This document shows positions 1 through 7,021 of a DNA stretch of 55,310 bases, one piece after another; the first letter of the stretch is position 1, and the number at the start of each line of letters is the position of its first letter. Where the stretch lies: positions 1 through 55,310 of the forward strand of contig JADZEY010000091.1 in the NCBI GenBank assembly GCA_020850315.1. Reading direction: 5' to 3'. A program made the translations under genes and the position numbers. This stretch comes from Armatimonadota bacterium. GTDB taxonomy: Bacteria; Bacteroidota; Ignavibacteria; OLB7. The notes beneath the pieces were generated by a model. The model did not search any database, was not told the DNA's origin, and worked only from the letters and a program-made list of their open reading frames with translations.

Positions 1-2
1 AA

Positions 3-95
3 TTCCGGGAAGCGATACTGAATTTCTTCAAGAACATCGGGAACTACCGGGCAGAGTTAGAAAGTCTTCTAACCCTGAATTTCCACATACCCTAA
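3..95 (+). CDS. IS630-type transposase, C-terminal end (partial)
   Basis: The window opens inside a reading frame that runs 30 codons to a TAA at 93-95. The peptide begins FREAILNFFKNIGNYRAELE and ends LLTLNFHIP. This pattern, an aromatic-rich helix followed by a short LLT-NF tail, is what I know from the C-termini of IS630/Tc1-mariner DDE transposases. The catalytic part would lie left of the window. No terminal inverted repeat can be confirmed in the 63 bases before the next gene. Family assignment rests on the tail only. It fits the AT-rich, acquired look of the next 2.7 kb. Confidence 0.55.
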   Translation, partial: FREAILNFFKNIGNYRAELESLLTLNFHIP

Positions 96-158
96 TCCTT
101 GCATTCCAATCTGGTTTCAGTATAGAACAAACAAATCATACTCTTAAAGGAGCAGATC

Positions 159-782
159 ATGAAACAAGATAGAACGGTAGCAATAGTGGGACTGTGGCGC
201 AGGGAGTGTAGTAAAACGCTAAGCAAGTTGTGCATAGTTGGTATGGGCATCATGGCGATGGTGCTTCTATCGGCTGGCTCATTGCAGGCGCAGTGTCCGA
301 CAGGTTTTTTGGGACCTTTTACAACCACGATGACCGTACCCAGTTGTCCTGGGGTTGCAATTCAGGTTAAGTACTGTATCCCTGGGCCTACGATTTTTCC
401 ATCAAATCAATACCATATTCTACAGGTGACAATACCGACAGGTTCGGGGTGCACCTTAACTGGACAAAGGATGAGGGAAATCGCGAAAGTACTAATCACC
501 CAAAACCCAATTGGATTAACCTGCAAAAATTGCCCTGAAATTATTACTTCATTTCAGGTAAGTTGGGGAACATGCTGGACAGGGATTAATGGCCAGTGGG
601 ATCCTTGTCCTGCGGGAGCTAACCAAGGATGCGCAGACCTTTTTCAAATTTGCTGCCGGTGCGACGGCACTCTTACTCCGTTTTATCAAGGGACAGCAAC
701 CTCTGATCAGTGTGAGTACCAAACTGGCTGTACAACAATGTGTCCTGGGGTAGGGCCTGTTGAACCTGTTGTATGTCCCTAA
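159..782 (+). CDS. Secreted cysteine-rich protein, unknown function
   Basis: This 207-residue protein matches no family I recognise. Residues about 23-45 form a signal peptide: basic residues, then a hydrophobic stretch, ending SLQAQ before the mature chain. The mature part of about 160 residues holds 16 cysteines, including CKNC, CC and closely spaced pairs, so it is probably a disulfide-rich extracytoplasmic protein. It has no sorting domain at its C-terminus, which ends in VVCP. The start is supported by an AAAGGAG ribosome site 8 nt upstream. It lies between a transposase tail and an AT-rich Ycf48-like gene, and a strong hairpin follows it, so it is probably transcribed alone. Its base composition is lower in GC than the genes after 3 kb. 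Confidence 0.7.
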   Translation: MKQDRTVAIVGLWRRECSKTLSKLCIVGMGIMAMVLLSAGSLQAQCPTGFLGPFTTTMTVPSCPGVAIQVKYCIPGPTIFPSNQYHILQVTIPTGSGCTLTGQRMREIAKVLITQNPIGLTCKNCPEIITSFQVSWGTCWTGINGQWDPCPAGANQGCADLFQICCRCDGTLTPFYQGTATSDQCEYQTGCTTMCPGVGPVEPVVCP

Positions 783-804
783 ATCTTCATAGAAAAATAA
801 TGAC

Positions 805-849
805 ATACCCTCTGCCTATTACAATAAAAAGTAATAGGCAGAGGGGTAT
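805..849 (+). terminator. Strong hairpin, probable terminator
   Basis: An 18-bp stem (805-822 with 831-849, one bulged G) closes an A-rich 8-nt loop just after the cysteine-rich gene. The T tract on the plus strand is weak (TATTTGT). The bases before the left arm are A-rich and would give a T-run on the minus strand, so it may stop transcription in both directions. Confidence 0.65.
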
Positions 850-923
850 TTGTAAAAAAATGGCATCACAATCTAAGTAAATTAAAATTAGAAATAAACA
901 AATCATAGATACCTCAACCTATT

Positions 924-3248
924 ATGAAACCACAATTTCAGCATCTATTGTCATATTTCTGGTTGTTGTTGTTTCTAATTATTGAAACAACAGTAACTTT
1001 AGCACAGTCCCATTGGCAGCGTATTGGTACACACCAAAGGGCTGTAAAATGGTTATCGAACTCTACAGTGATTTCTGTAGGCTGGCATGGTGTGATTATG
1101 AAATCAATTGATGCTGGAGAAACATGGAGGTATATAGAAAGCGGGATCACTGATCACTTGCTTGGCCTTTATTTTATTGATTCGTTGCATGGTTTTGCAT
1201 CATCTATTTCTGGAACAATCTTGCAAACAACAGATGGTGGAGAGAAATGGCAACCACAAAACGCACCAAAACAGAATATCCTTACTCGAATTGCCTTTGC
1301 AACTTCTCAGCAGGGATTTATCCTTGCCGATAGCGGGCGCGTACTTCGTACTAATGATGGGGGAAATACTTGGAGTGTAGTACAGATTTATCAAGAGTCT
1401 TCGCAACCATTAGTTGATATCGCATTTTCAGATAGCCTGCATGGGGTTATCGTTGGTGGCAAGCAAAATAATGGATATGTATTGCGGACAACAGATGGTG
1501 GAGACACATGGGAGCGATTAGGAGTTGATTCTTTGCCCCGCTATACAGGCGTAAGTTGCAAAGGGAATACGTGTGTTGTTGTTGGGTATCGGGTTGGCCC
1601 ATCGCGCGCAGGAGTTGTCCTTATTAGTAATGATAAGTTTGCAAGTTGGCGATTAGCTGATACCACCGGATTAAATCATTATCCTAACACTGTTGAAGTA
1701 ATAGATTCACAACGGATTATAGCCATGGGACAATTACCACGATTTACCGACACTCTTGGCGTACTTGCTGTATTAACAGAAGATGGCGGAAAAACATGGA
1801 AAGGAATTAAATCAGGGATACGAACAGAAGTATACGAGTTTAGCGATATTGCTATAAATGCAAATAATAATTTGATAGGGATTGGCCAAAATAGTTGTAT
1901 AGTTATAAGTAAAGATAATGGAAAAACATGGCGTGAATTATTATATCTGAAATTATGGCAATTAGAGATTCCTCCTGATGATAATCTTCAATACTCCGAT
2001 GGGTATTTTTTTAATGATAGAACAGGAATTGTTGTTGGGGGGAGTGTTTCTGGAGTTGTTTTACGGACAACAGATGGCGGTTTATCATGGACATCAATTG
2101 AGGCTCCTCGGAGATTAAAGCAGTTATATGTAGAGGATAAGATAGGCACTATCCTTGCATTACCATGGAATGGAATTTATAACAGCGGTTTTCTTCTTCG
2201 TGGTAAAGATCAAGGAAGCAAATGGAGCTTAGTTGAATCTTCATTTAATGGGTTACAGTACAGTTATGCTTCGGGAATGCAGTTCTTAAATTCACAGACA
2301 GGTGTTTTAGCTACTGACAGTATGATTTTCACAACAACCGATGGAGGTAGAAGTTGGGTAAATAGCATCCAGTCACCAGCAGAGCAAACTCTTATTACTA
2401 GTTTTCATTTTTTAGATCATACGCAAGGTTGGATAGGACTTCTATCCTTACCTAAAGAAGTGTATGATGGTGATACTGTATTTGCTTCACGATTATATCG
2501 AACAATAGATGGCGGTAGATCGTGGCAAATGAAAAAAGAGATATTTAATAAAAAATTTTCATTTTGGCTCACAAGCATTGCCTGTCAAGATGAAAACAGA
2601 TGTTGGATAAGCTATGGTTTAGGAGATAGAAGCGCATATCCACCAAAGATGGGAGGAATTTATTATACAGCAGATGGCGGAAATAATTGGGATTCTGTTG
2701 AAGTGGATGGTTCTGTTGAGAAAATTCAATTTTTCAGTGATTCTGTTGGCTACATTTTTGGGGGCAACGCATTGCTGATGAAGACCACTAATGCAGGAAA
2801 GACATGGGAACGAGAATATGTATGGCCACCACAAGCAAGCGATAGCAGTGTGGTGTTTCGGGGTGGAGTATTAACACCAAGCGCCCGAACAATGATTGTA
2901 TATGGACACGGTGTACTGGTTCGTGGCGAGTTTGCTACGCCAGTAACCTCAGTACCAAACGAACGTGAGCACAATGGGGGGAATAGTATGGAAGTGCGAA
3001 TAGTGCCAACAATTTCCACAAACGATCGGCGGCGGGTGGAAGTGCCGGGGAATATCGTCATTCGGAGCATAATTCTTCGTGATATCCTTGGCCGAATGGT
3101 ACGAGCAATCCCTGTAGAGAATGTGGGGTGGTCAGAAGAATATCAAACAGTGGAGTTGAGCGTGGCGGATGTTGCTGCGGGGGTGTACGAGGTCGTCGTC
3201 AGCGGCGATAACACTCAGAGTGTTGGGAGGTTGGTAGTGGTTAAATAG
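924..3248 (+). CDS. Ycf48/BNR-repeat protein with T9SS sorting domain
   Basis: This 774-residue protein starts with a signal peptide (residues 1-28, ending TLAQS). The body carries many copies of a BNR/Ycf48-like motif of the form TTDGGxTW, for example near residues 103, 143, 192, 290, 384, 473 and 530. These are typical of beta-propeller proteins exported by Bacteroidota. The last 95 residues resemble a degenerate type A T9SS sorting domain: ILRDILGRMV, then AAGVYEVVV, ending in VGRLVVVK. The likely location is the cell surface or outside the cell. Base composition is odd: 1861-1920 has 15 G+C of 60, while 3001-3060, in the sorting domain, has 33 of 60. That suggests an acquired propeller joined to a resident sorting domain. 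No specific substrate can be named. Confidence 0.8.
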   Translation: MKPQFQHLLSYFWLLLFLIIETTVTLAQSHWQRIGTHQRAVKWLSNSTVISVGWHGVIMKSIDAGETWRYIESGITDHLLGLYFIDSLHGFASSISGTILQTTDGGEKWQPQNAPKQNILTRIAFATSQQGFILADSGRVLRTNDGGNTWSVVQIYQESSQPLVDIAFSDSLHGVIVGGKQNNGYVLRTTDGGDTWERLGVDSLPRYTGVSCKGNTCVVVGYRVGPSRAGVVLISNDKFASWRLADTTGLNHYPNTVEVIDSQRIIAMGQLPRFTDTLGVLAVLTEDGGKTWKGIKSGIRTEVYEFSDIAINANNNLIGIGQNSCIVISKDNGKTWRELLYLKLWQLEIPPDDNLQYSDGYFFNDRTGIVVGGSVSGVVLRTTDGGLSWTSIEAPRRLKQLYVEDKIGTILALPWNGIYNSGFLLRGKDQGSKWSLVESSFNGLQYSYASGMQFLNSQTGVLATDSMIFTTTDGGRSWVNSIQSPAEQTLITSFHFLDHTQGWIGLLSLPKEVYDGDTVFASRLYRTIDGGRSWQMKKEIFNKKFSFWLTSIACQDENRCWISYGLGDRSAYPPKMGGIYYTADGGNNWDSVEVDGSVEKIQFFSDSVGYIFGGNALLMKTTNAGKTWEREYVWPPQASDSSVVFRGGVLTPSARTMIVYGHGVLVRGEFATPVTSVPNEREHNGGNSMEVRIVPTISTNDRRRVEVPGNIVIRSIILRDILGRMVRAIPVENVGWSEEYQTVELSVADVAAGVYEVVVSGDNTQSVGRLVVVK

Positions 3249-3300
3249 AAGCCGTGGCCTGTCTGAATGAGAGTACGAGCCAGTGTCGTTATTGCTGAGA

Positions 3301-4221
3301 ATGAGACCGTTGTACACCATGCGAATACTTCCAATCTGCTGGCATATCATTGCAGTAGCAGCACAGTATGAAGTATTGTGGTTGCTGTGCAGAGGTGTGC
3401 TACTGGCTCAGTTGCCTGTGCCTGTTCTGTCGTCTGCTGTGATCCTGCCATCAGGCACCAACCTCAACTGCTCAATCGTCCAATCCTCCTCATGGAACAC
3501 CACACAGGGGGATGAACTTCTGCTGTCGGCGCGGTTTGCAACCCGCAGCAAGTACCAGTGGGTTGTTCAGCCGTTTCAACTTCGCGGCAACCTCACCATC
3601 ACCCTCGGCGGCAGCTACCGCGATGACTCCATCCCACAAAACGCTTTCCGCCTTGCCGAGAACGAAGCCTTTGCCGAAGGAGTGCTAACCCTCCCACTCG
3701 GCTGGCGGGTTGATCCGTATTTCAGTGCCAACGCCCGCACACCAATCACAGAATCCTTTGCGGTTGCCGGGCCGCTGCGAACCCGCACCGCCAAACTCTG
3801 GGACCCGGTGACTTCGCAACAAGCACTTGGCTGCACCTACTTTCTTGGAGATCACACTGCCGGATGGAGTACCCGATTGGGTTTGACGCTGCAACAGATC
3901 CGCGCCCGCCACCACACCCAACAAACCAACGACGCACGAACGCCGGAAGTGGAAGCGTACCGGGCGCAATCGGGGGTGGAGTGGGTGAACGAGATGAACG
4001 CACAGTTGGATTCTTCGATCAGCTACACGGGGCGGTTTGGGATGTTGGGAACGTTCGATGAATTGGGTGTGTGGACGGTGCGTTCGGAGAACGAGCTACG
4101 GATGAAAGTGTGGAAGTCGTTGGGAATCACGTGGAATTTCACGGTGGTGCATGACGTAAAGCAGTCGCTACGAACGCAGATTCGCCAATCGCTGATGGTG
4201 GGAATTGTGCAGGATATTTGA
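3301..4221 (+). CDS. DUF3078-like outer-membrane protein
   Basis: The protein has about 306 residues from the ATG at 3301. ATG 3319 and GTG 3283 are alternatives, and all give a hydrophobic export signal ending near VLLAQ. The rest alternates short polar and aromatic segments as in beta-barrel or beta-rich outer-membrane proteins. The segment around PYFSANARTPITESF followed by KLWDPVTSQQALGCTY matches my memory of DUF3078 proteins of Bacteroidota. No enzymatic motif is visible. It lies 52 nt after the Ycf48-like gene but has host-like GC content, so a shared operon is doubtful. The C-terminus (SLMVGIVQDI) is short and has no sorting domain. Confidence 0.6.
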   Translation: MRPLYTMRILPICWHIIAVAAQYEVLWLLCRGVLLAQLPVPVLSSAVILPSGTNLNCSIVQSSSWNTTQGDELLLSARFATRSKYQWVVQPFQLRGNLTITLGGSYRDDSIPQNAFRLAENEAFAEGVLTLPLGWRVDPYFSANARTPITESFAVAGPLRTRTAKLWDPVTSQQALGCTYFLGDHTAGWSTRLGLTLQQIRARHHTQQTNDARTPEVEAYRAQSGVEWVNEMNAQLDSSISYTGRFGMLGTFDELGVWTVRSENELRMKVWKSLGITWNFTVVHDVKQSLRTQIRQSLMVGIVQDI

Positions 4222-4230
4222 GAAGCCACC

Positions 4231-4262
4231 GGAATGTCGAATGCCAAATGTCGAATGCCGAA
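4231..4262. repeat. Heptamer repeat, GAATGYC type
   Basis: Four to five 7-nt units of the form GAATGTC/GAATGCC/AAATGTC stand in tandem. The same motif, read on the other strand as GRCATTC, forms the larger arrays at 6805-6867 and 6922-6965. Confidence 0.75.
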
Positions 4263-4385
4263 TTGAAGAGTGAGGAATGGGAAGCTGGGAATACTGGAAC
4301 CTCTTCCGAACGTCGGCCTCCGCTCATGCTGAAGCCCCGTCGAAGTATGAAGCGGAGCCACCGAACCGAGCCGCCTTTGCTGCCA

Positions 4386-4497
4386 GCCCTCACCCCCCGC
4401 CCTCTCCCAAGCGTGTGAAAGTTCTGGTTGCCTCACATTTGGTGGGTGGGAGAGGGAGCCAAAGCCGAGAAGGAACGGAAGAGGGGGGTTGTGAGGT
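4386..4497. repeat. Palindromic dispersed GC-rich element
   Basis: A left arm rich in CCCTCACCCCCCGCCCTCTCC is mirrored by a right arm with GGGAGAGGG and, further on, GGGGGGTTGTGAGG. The arms flank about 30 nt. Elements of this make-up recur between genes in many bacterial genomes. Only one clear copy is seen here, plus a GGGGTGAGGGGTGAGAGG fragment after ptsI at 54729. Confidence 0.5.
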
Positions 4498-4549
4498 GGC
4501 TCGCAAGCTCCGCGCTGAAGCACAATGCAAAACAGAAGCCACCAGCGAT

Positions 4550-4580
4550 CTACTGACCACTGACTACTGACCACTGACTA
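4550..4580 (-). repeat. TAGTCAG/TGGTCAG heptamer array ending dedA
   Basis: Read on the minus strand, the array begins with the TAG stop codon of dedA and continues as four perfect-length heptamers, TAGTCAG TGGTCAG TAGTCAG TGGTCAG, then TAG. The stop codon is therefore the first three bases of the array. Confidence 0.85.
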
Positions 4581-5219
4581 TGAAGAAATTGATGCTGGCG
4601 GTTGCTTATCCTCCTTCCGCTTTTGCAGAACTTTCCGCACCACCACAAACAGGACGATAGCCGCCAGCAGTATCGTCACCACAATGCCGTAGCGACGTAG
4701 GATTTCCTCACCATACTGCCAGTTGCTTCCCAGAAATGATCCCAGCCAAATCACCCCAACGTTCCATGCCAGTGCCGAGATTGCGCAAAGGATTGTGGTG
4801 CGCAGCGGTTGCAGCTGTGCAATCCCAGCAAAGAAGCTAATCACCGCTCGTGTCCCCGCCAGAAAACGGTTGGCGATAATCACCCAGTAGCCATACTTGG
4901 CAAACCACGTCTCCACTTTTTTCAGCGACTCGGGGGTGAGGAACGGAAGTTTCCCCCACTCCATCAGCCGGCGGCCATAGGTTCGCCCCAAGTAGAATGC
5001 GGCGATAAACCCCATCACGCTTCCTGCGGTTGCCACGGCGACCGCAGGAAGAAAATCAATGGTTCCGAAGCCGATCAGCGTGGCGATAAACAGCATCAGC
5101 AGATCGCTGGGTGAGGGGGGGAAGACGTTCTCGATGAAGCAGACAAGCCAAAGCGCGGCATAGACCCCAATCGGGGGAAGCCCTTGTAGCGAGTGGAGAA
5201 TTGCTTCAATATCAATCAT
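4578..5219 (-). CDS. DedA-family inner-membrane protein
   Basis: A 213-residue integral membrane protein of the DedA/SNARE-associated (DUF374-independent) superfamily, whose members act in lipid transport and envelope homeostasis. Visible family marks are ENVFPPSPSDLLML near residue 30, GSVMGFIAAFYLGRTYGRR near 65, and ANRFLAGTRAVISFFAG near 115. Four to five hydrophobic segments follow the usual DedA pattern, and a basic tail (RKVLQKRKEDK) ends the protein. I chose the ATG at 5219 (MIDIEAIL) because family members begin just before the first amphipathic helix; the open frame extends upstream to 5372 without conserved sequence. It is downstream of rpmB on the same strand but separated by a terminator, so it probably has its own promoter. 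Its stop codon lies in a heptamer repeat. Confidence 0.88.
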   Translation of the reverse strand: MIDIEAILHSLQGLPPIGVYAALWLVCFIENVFPPSPSDLLMLFIATLIGFGTIDFLPAVAVATAGSVMGFIAAFYLGRTYGRRLMEWGKLPFLTPESLKKVETWFAKYGYWVIIANRFLAGTRAVISFFAGIAQLQPLRTTILCAISALAWNVGVIWLGSFLGSNWQYGEEILRRYGIVVTILLAAIVLFVVVRKVLQKRKEDKQPPASISS

Positions 5220-5321
5220 GGTGCTGCCGGATGCCGGTGAAAAAATTCGGTGGAAGGTTGATGGAAGGTTGATGGTTCCCCGCTGCTTCGCTGGCCAACG
5301 CCCGCAAGTTACAGATGCCGC

Positions 5322-5368
5322 AAAACAAAACGCCCGGCTGTGCGCTTGTTTGCGCAAAACCGGGCGTT
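5322..5368 (-). terminator. Rho-independent terminator of rpmB
   Basis: AACGCCCGG (5329-5337) pairs with CCGGGCGTT (5360-5368), and an inner TGCGC/GCGCA stem adds to it. On the minus strand the second arm runs into TTTTGTTTTG. It lies 40 nt after the rpmB stop. Confidence 0.85.
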
Positions 5369-5408
5369 GCATTGCTATCCAAAATTGCCAGCGGGAAAAG
5401 GATGGGAA

Positions 5409-5642
5409 TTACTTCCCAGTCTTCTGCTTCAGTTCGGCCATCATTGCACGGTAGCCTTTTTTGTCAAGGGTCTTCAGTGCTTTGGCGGTGGCCTTCACCG
5501 TTATCCATTTTTTCTCATCGTCCAGCCAAATCCGCTTGGTTTGCAGGTTCGGCATAAAACGGCGGTTGCTCACGTTGTGCGCGTGCGAGATGCTTTTGCC
5601 GTAGCTTGGCCCCAGGCCAGTTAGTTCACAGCGACGTGCCAT
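5409..5642 (-). CDS. rpmB: 50S ribosomal protein L28
   Basis: This 77-residue basic protein is a structural part of the large ribosomal subunit. It begins MARRCELTG, continues with GKSISHAHNVSNRRFMPNLQ and contains TKRIWL followed by VKATAKALKTLDKKG, all typical of L28. The length is normal for the family. The start is fixed by an AAAGGAG ribosome site 9 nt upstream. A longer open frame (to 6140) on this strand is antisense to tsaC and not real. The gene stands alone, divergent from tsaC, and ends in a clear rho-independent terminator. Only one Cys (C5) is present near the N-terminus, so no zinc-binding four-cysteine set is seen. Confidence 0.96.
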   Translation of the reverse strand: MARRCELTGLGPSYGKSISHAHNVSNRRFMPNLQTKRIWLDDEKKWITVKATAKALKTLDKKGYRAMMAELKQKTGK

Positions 5643-5817
5643 TGCTGGTGTCTCCTTTTCAGGTTCGTTGAATGTATGTTGTTGCTCTATCAGCCGTTGG
5701 AAATATTCCGATGAAGGGGGTACTCCAAAGAAATGAGCCACAAACATAGGGCTGGCAAGGGTCGCCGCAAAGTAAAAAGTCTTACAAACCAAGCCTTCGG
5801 TGCTATTTCTTCCCAAC

Positions 5818-6777
5818 ATGAAAACCTCTTTGCTTGATGCCGCTGCCGAAGCAACCGCAATCGCCGAAGCTGCGCGGCTGCTTCGTGCTGGCCAAGTGGT
5901 TGCCTTCCCAACCGAAACGGTGTATGGCCTGGGGGCCGATGCCTTCAGCCCGGATGCCGTGGCCCAGGTGTTTCTTGCCAAAGGCCGCCCTTCCGATAAC
6001 CCGTTGATTGTGCATCTGGCCACGCCAGCCGAGTTCGAACGCTGTGCATTCCTTTCCCCTCGCGCCGAACGGTTGATTGAGAAACTCATGCCTGGCCCGC
6101 TAACGCTGGTTCTTCCCACCCGGCCCGAAATCCCCGCCATTGTTCGCGCTGGGTTGCCAACGGTGGCCGTGCGGATGCCGGATCATCCGGTGGCCAACCA
6201 GTTGCTGCGGGAATCGGGGCCGCTGGTGGCTCCGTCGGCCAACACTTCGGGCCGGCCCAGCCCCACAACCGCACGGCACGTTTTGGATGATCTTTCTGGA
6301 CGGATTGCAGCGGTGTTGGACGGCGGTCCCTGCCGTCTTGGAATTGAGTCCACGGTGATTGACCTGAGTGGTGATGTTCCGGTGCTGCTGCGCGCCGGGG
6401 CGATTTCCCCCGAAGCCGTTGCCGAGTTGCTGGGGGAACGGGTGGTGAAGTCATCCGCCCATGCCGAAACGCCCCGCTCGCCCGGGATGAAATACCGGCA
6501 CTACGCCCCCAACATCCCGATCCAGTTGGTGGTTGGCCAGGTCCCGCTGCTTGTGGCCGACGGCACACGCCGGTTGCTGCTCACTACCGCCAGCCCTGGT
6601 CGCTCAAGCAAAGAACTGCGTGTGGAGCCGTTGATGGAATCAACATTCTACCAACTGCTCCGCCAAGCTGAAGAGGAAGCGATTGATGAAATCATCATTC
6701 ACCTCACCAGCGTCTCGGCAATCTCGGCTGGCCTGCTGGATCGGGTGATGAAGGCAGCGGGGGAGAATGGGCAGTAG
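5818..6777 (+). CDS. Threonylcarbamoyl-AMP synthase (TsaC/Sua5, long form)
   Basis: The enzyme makes threonylcarbamoyl-adenylate from threonine, bicarbonate and ATP for the t6A modification of ANN-decoding tRNAs in the cytoplasm. At 319 residues it has the YrdC domain and the extra C-terminal Sua5 domain. Conserved pieces are FPTETVYGLGADAF (about residues 32-45), KGRPSDNPLIVHL (60-72), PGPLTLVLP (92-100), VAVRMPDHP and VAPSANTSGRPSPT (139-152). The linker SPGMKYRHYAP (about 221-231), typical of Sua5, is present. I use the ATG at 5818; a TTG 18 nt earlier is less likely. It is divergent from rpmB. The stop codon TAG is the start of a heptamer repeat. Confidence 0.93.
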   Translation: MKTSLLDAAAEATAIAEAARLLRAGQVVAFPTETVYGLGADAFSPDAVAQVFLAKGRPSDNPLIVHLATPAEFERCAFLSPRAERLIEKLMPGPLTLVLPTRPEIPAIVRAGLPTVAVRMPDHPVANQLLRESGPLVAPSANTSGRPSPTTARHVLDDLSGRIAAVLDGGPCRLGIESTVIDLSGDVPVLLRAGAISPEAVAELLGERVVKSSAHAETPRSPGMKYRHYAPNIPIQLVVGQVPLLVADGTRRLLLTTASPGRSSKELRVEPLMESTFYQLLRQAEEEAIDEIIIHLTSVSAISAGLLDRVMKAAGENGQ

Positions 6778-6965
6778 TCAGTAGTCAGTTGCAAGAGCCA
6801 AGTTGGCATTCTTCATTTGGCATTCGACATTCGGCATTTGGGATTCGGCATTTGGGATTCGGCATTTCCCTCACTGATGGATTGTCGTCCGTGGTTAGTG
6901 GTCAGTTGCAAGAGCCAAGTTGGCATTTTTCATTTGGCATTCGACATTCGACATTCGGCATTCCA
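6775..6965. repeat. Compound heptamer arrays with a 50-bp direct duplication
   Basis: The stretch begins at the TAG stop of tsaC with two TAGTCAG units. At 6805-6867 stand nine tandem units of consensus GGCATTY, and at 6922-6965 about six more. A 50-bp block at 6784-6833 is repeated at 6901-6950 with a single C/T difference, 117 bp apart, so the whole unit has been duplicated in tandem. Confidence 0.85.
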
Positions 6966-6980
6966 ACATTCCAACGGTTG

Positions 6981-6988
6981 TATCTTTG
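6981..6988 (+). promoter_or_regulatory. Bacteroidetes-type -7 box, TATCTTTG
   Basis: TATCTTTG matches the TANNTTTG consensus. Transcription would start near 6995, just before the in-frame ATG at 6998 and 27 nt before the ATG at 7022. No good TTTG box is found 19 nt upstream, where the heptamer array lies. Confidence 0.5.
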
Positions 6989-7021
6989 CCACCCTTCATG
7001 TTCTCTCTTAACAACAACGCC

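Larger units (their letters stand above)
4222..4577. other. Gene-free stretch filled with repeats
   Basis: No credible gene is visible between the DUF3078-like gene and the convergent dedA gene. The stretch holds a heptamer array near 4231, a palindromic GC-rich element at about 4386-4497, and a TGACYAC heptamer array that runs into the dedA stop codon at 4578. Short open frames here are made of repeats. Confidence 0.7.

Noticed and set aside
5409-6140. A 243-codon minus-strand frame that includes rpmB
   Set aside because: Only its last 77 codons are L28, with a ribosome site at 5642. The upstream part is antisense to tsaC.
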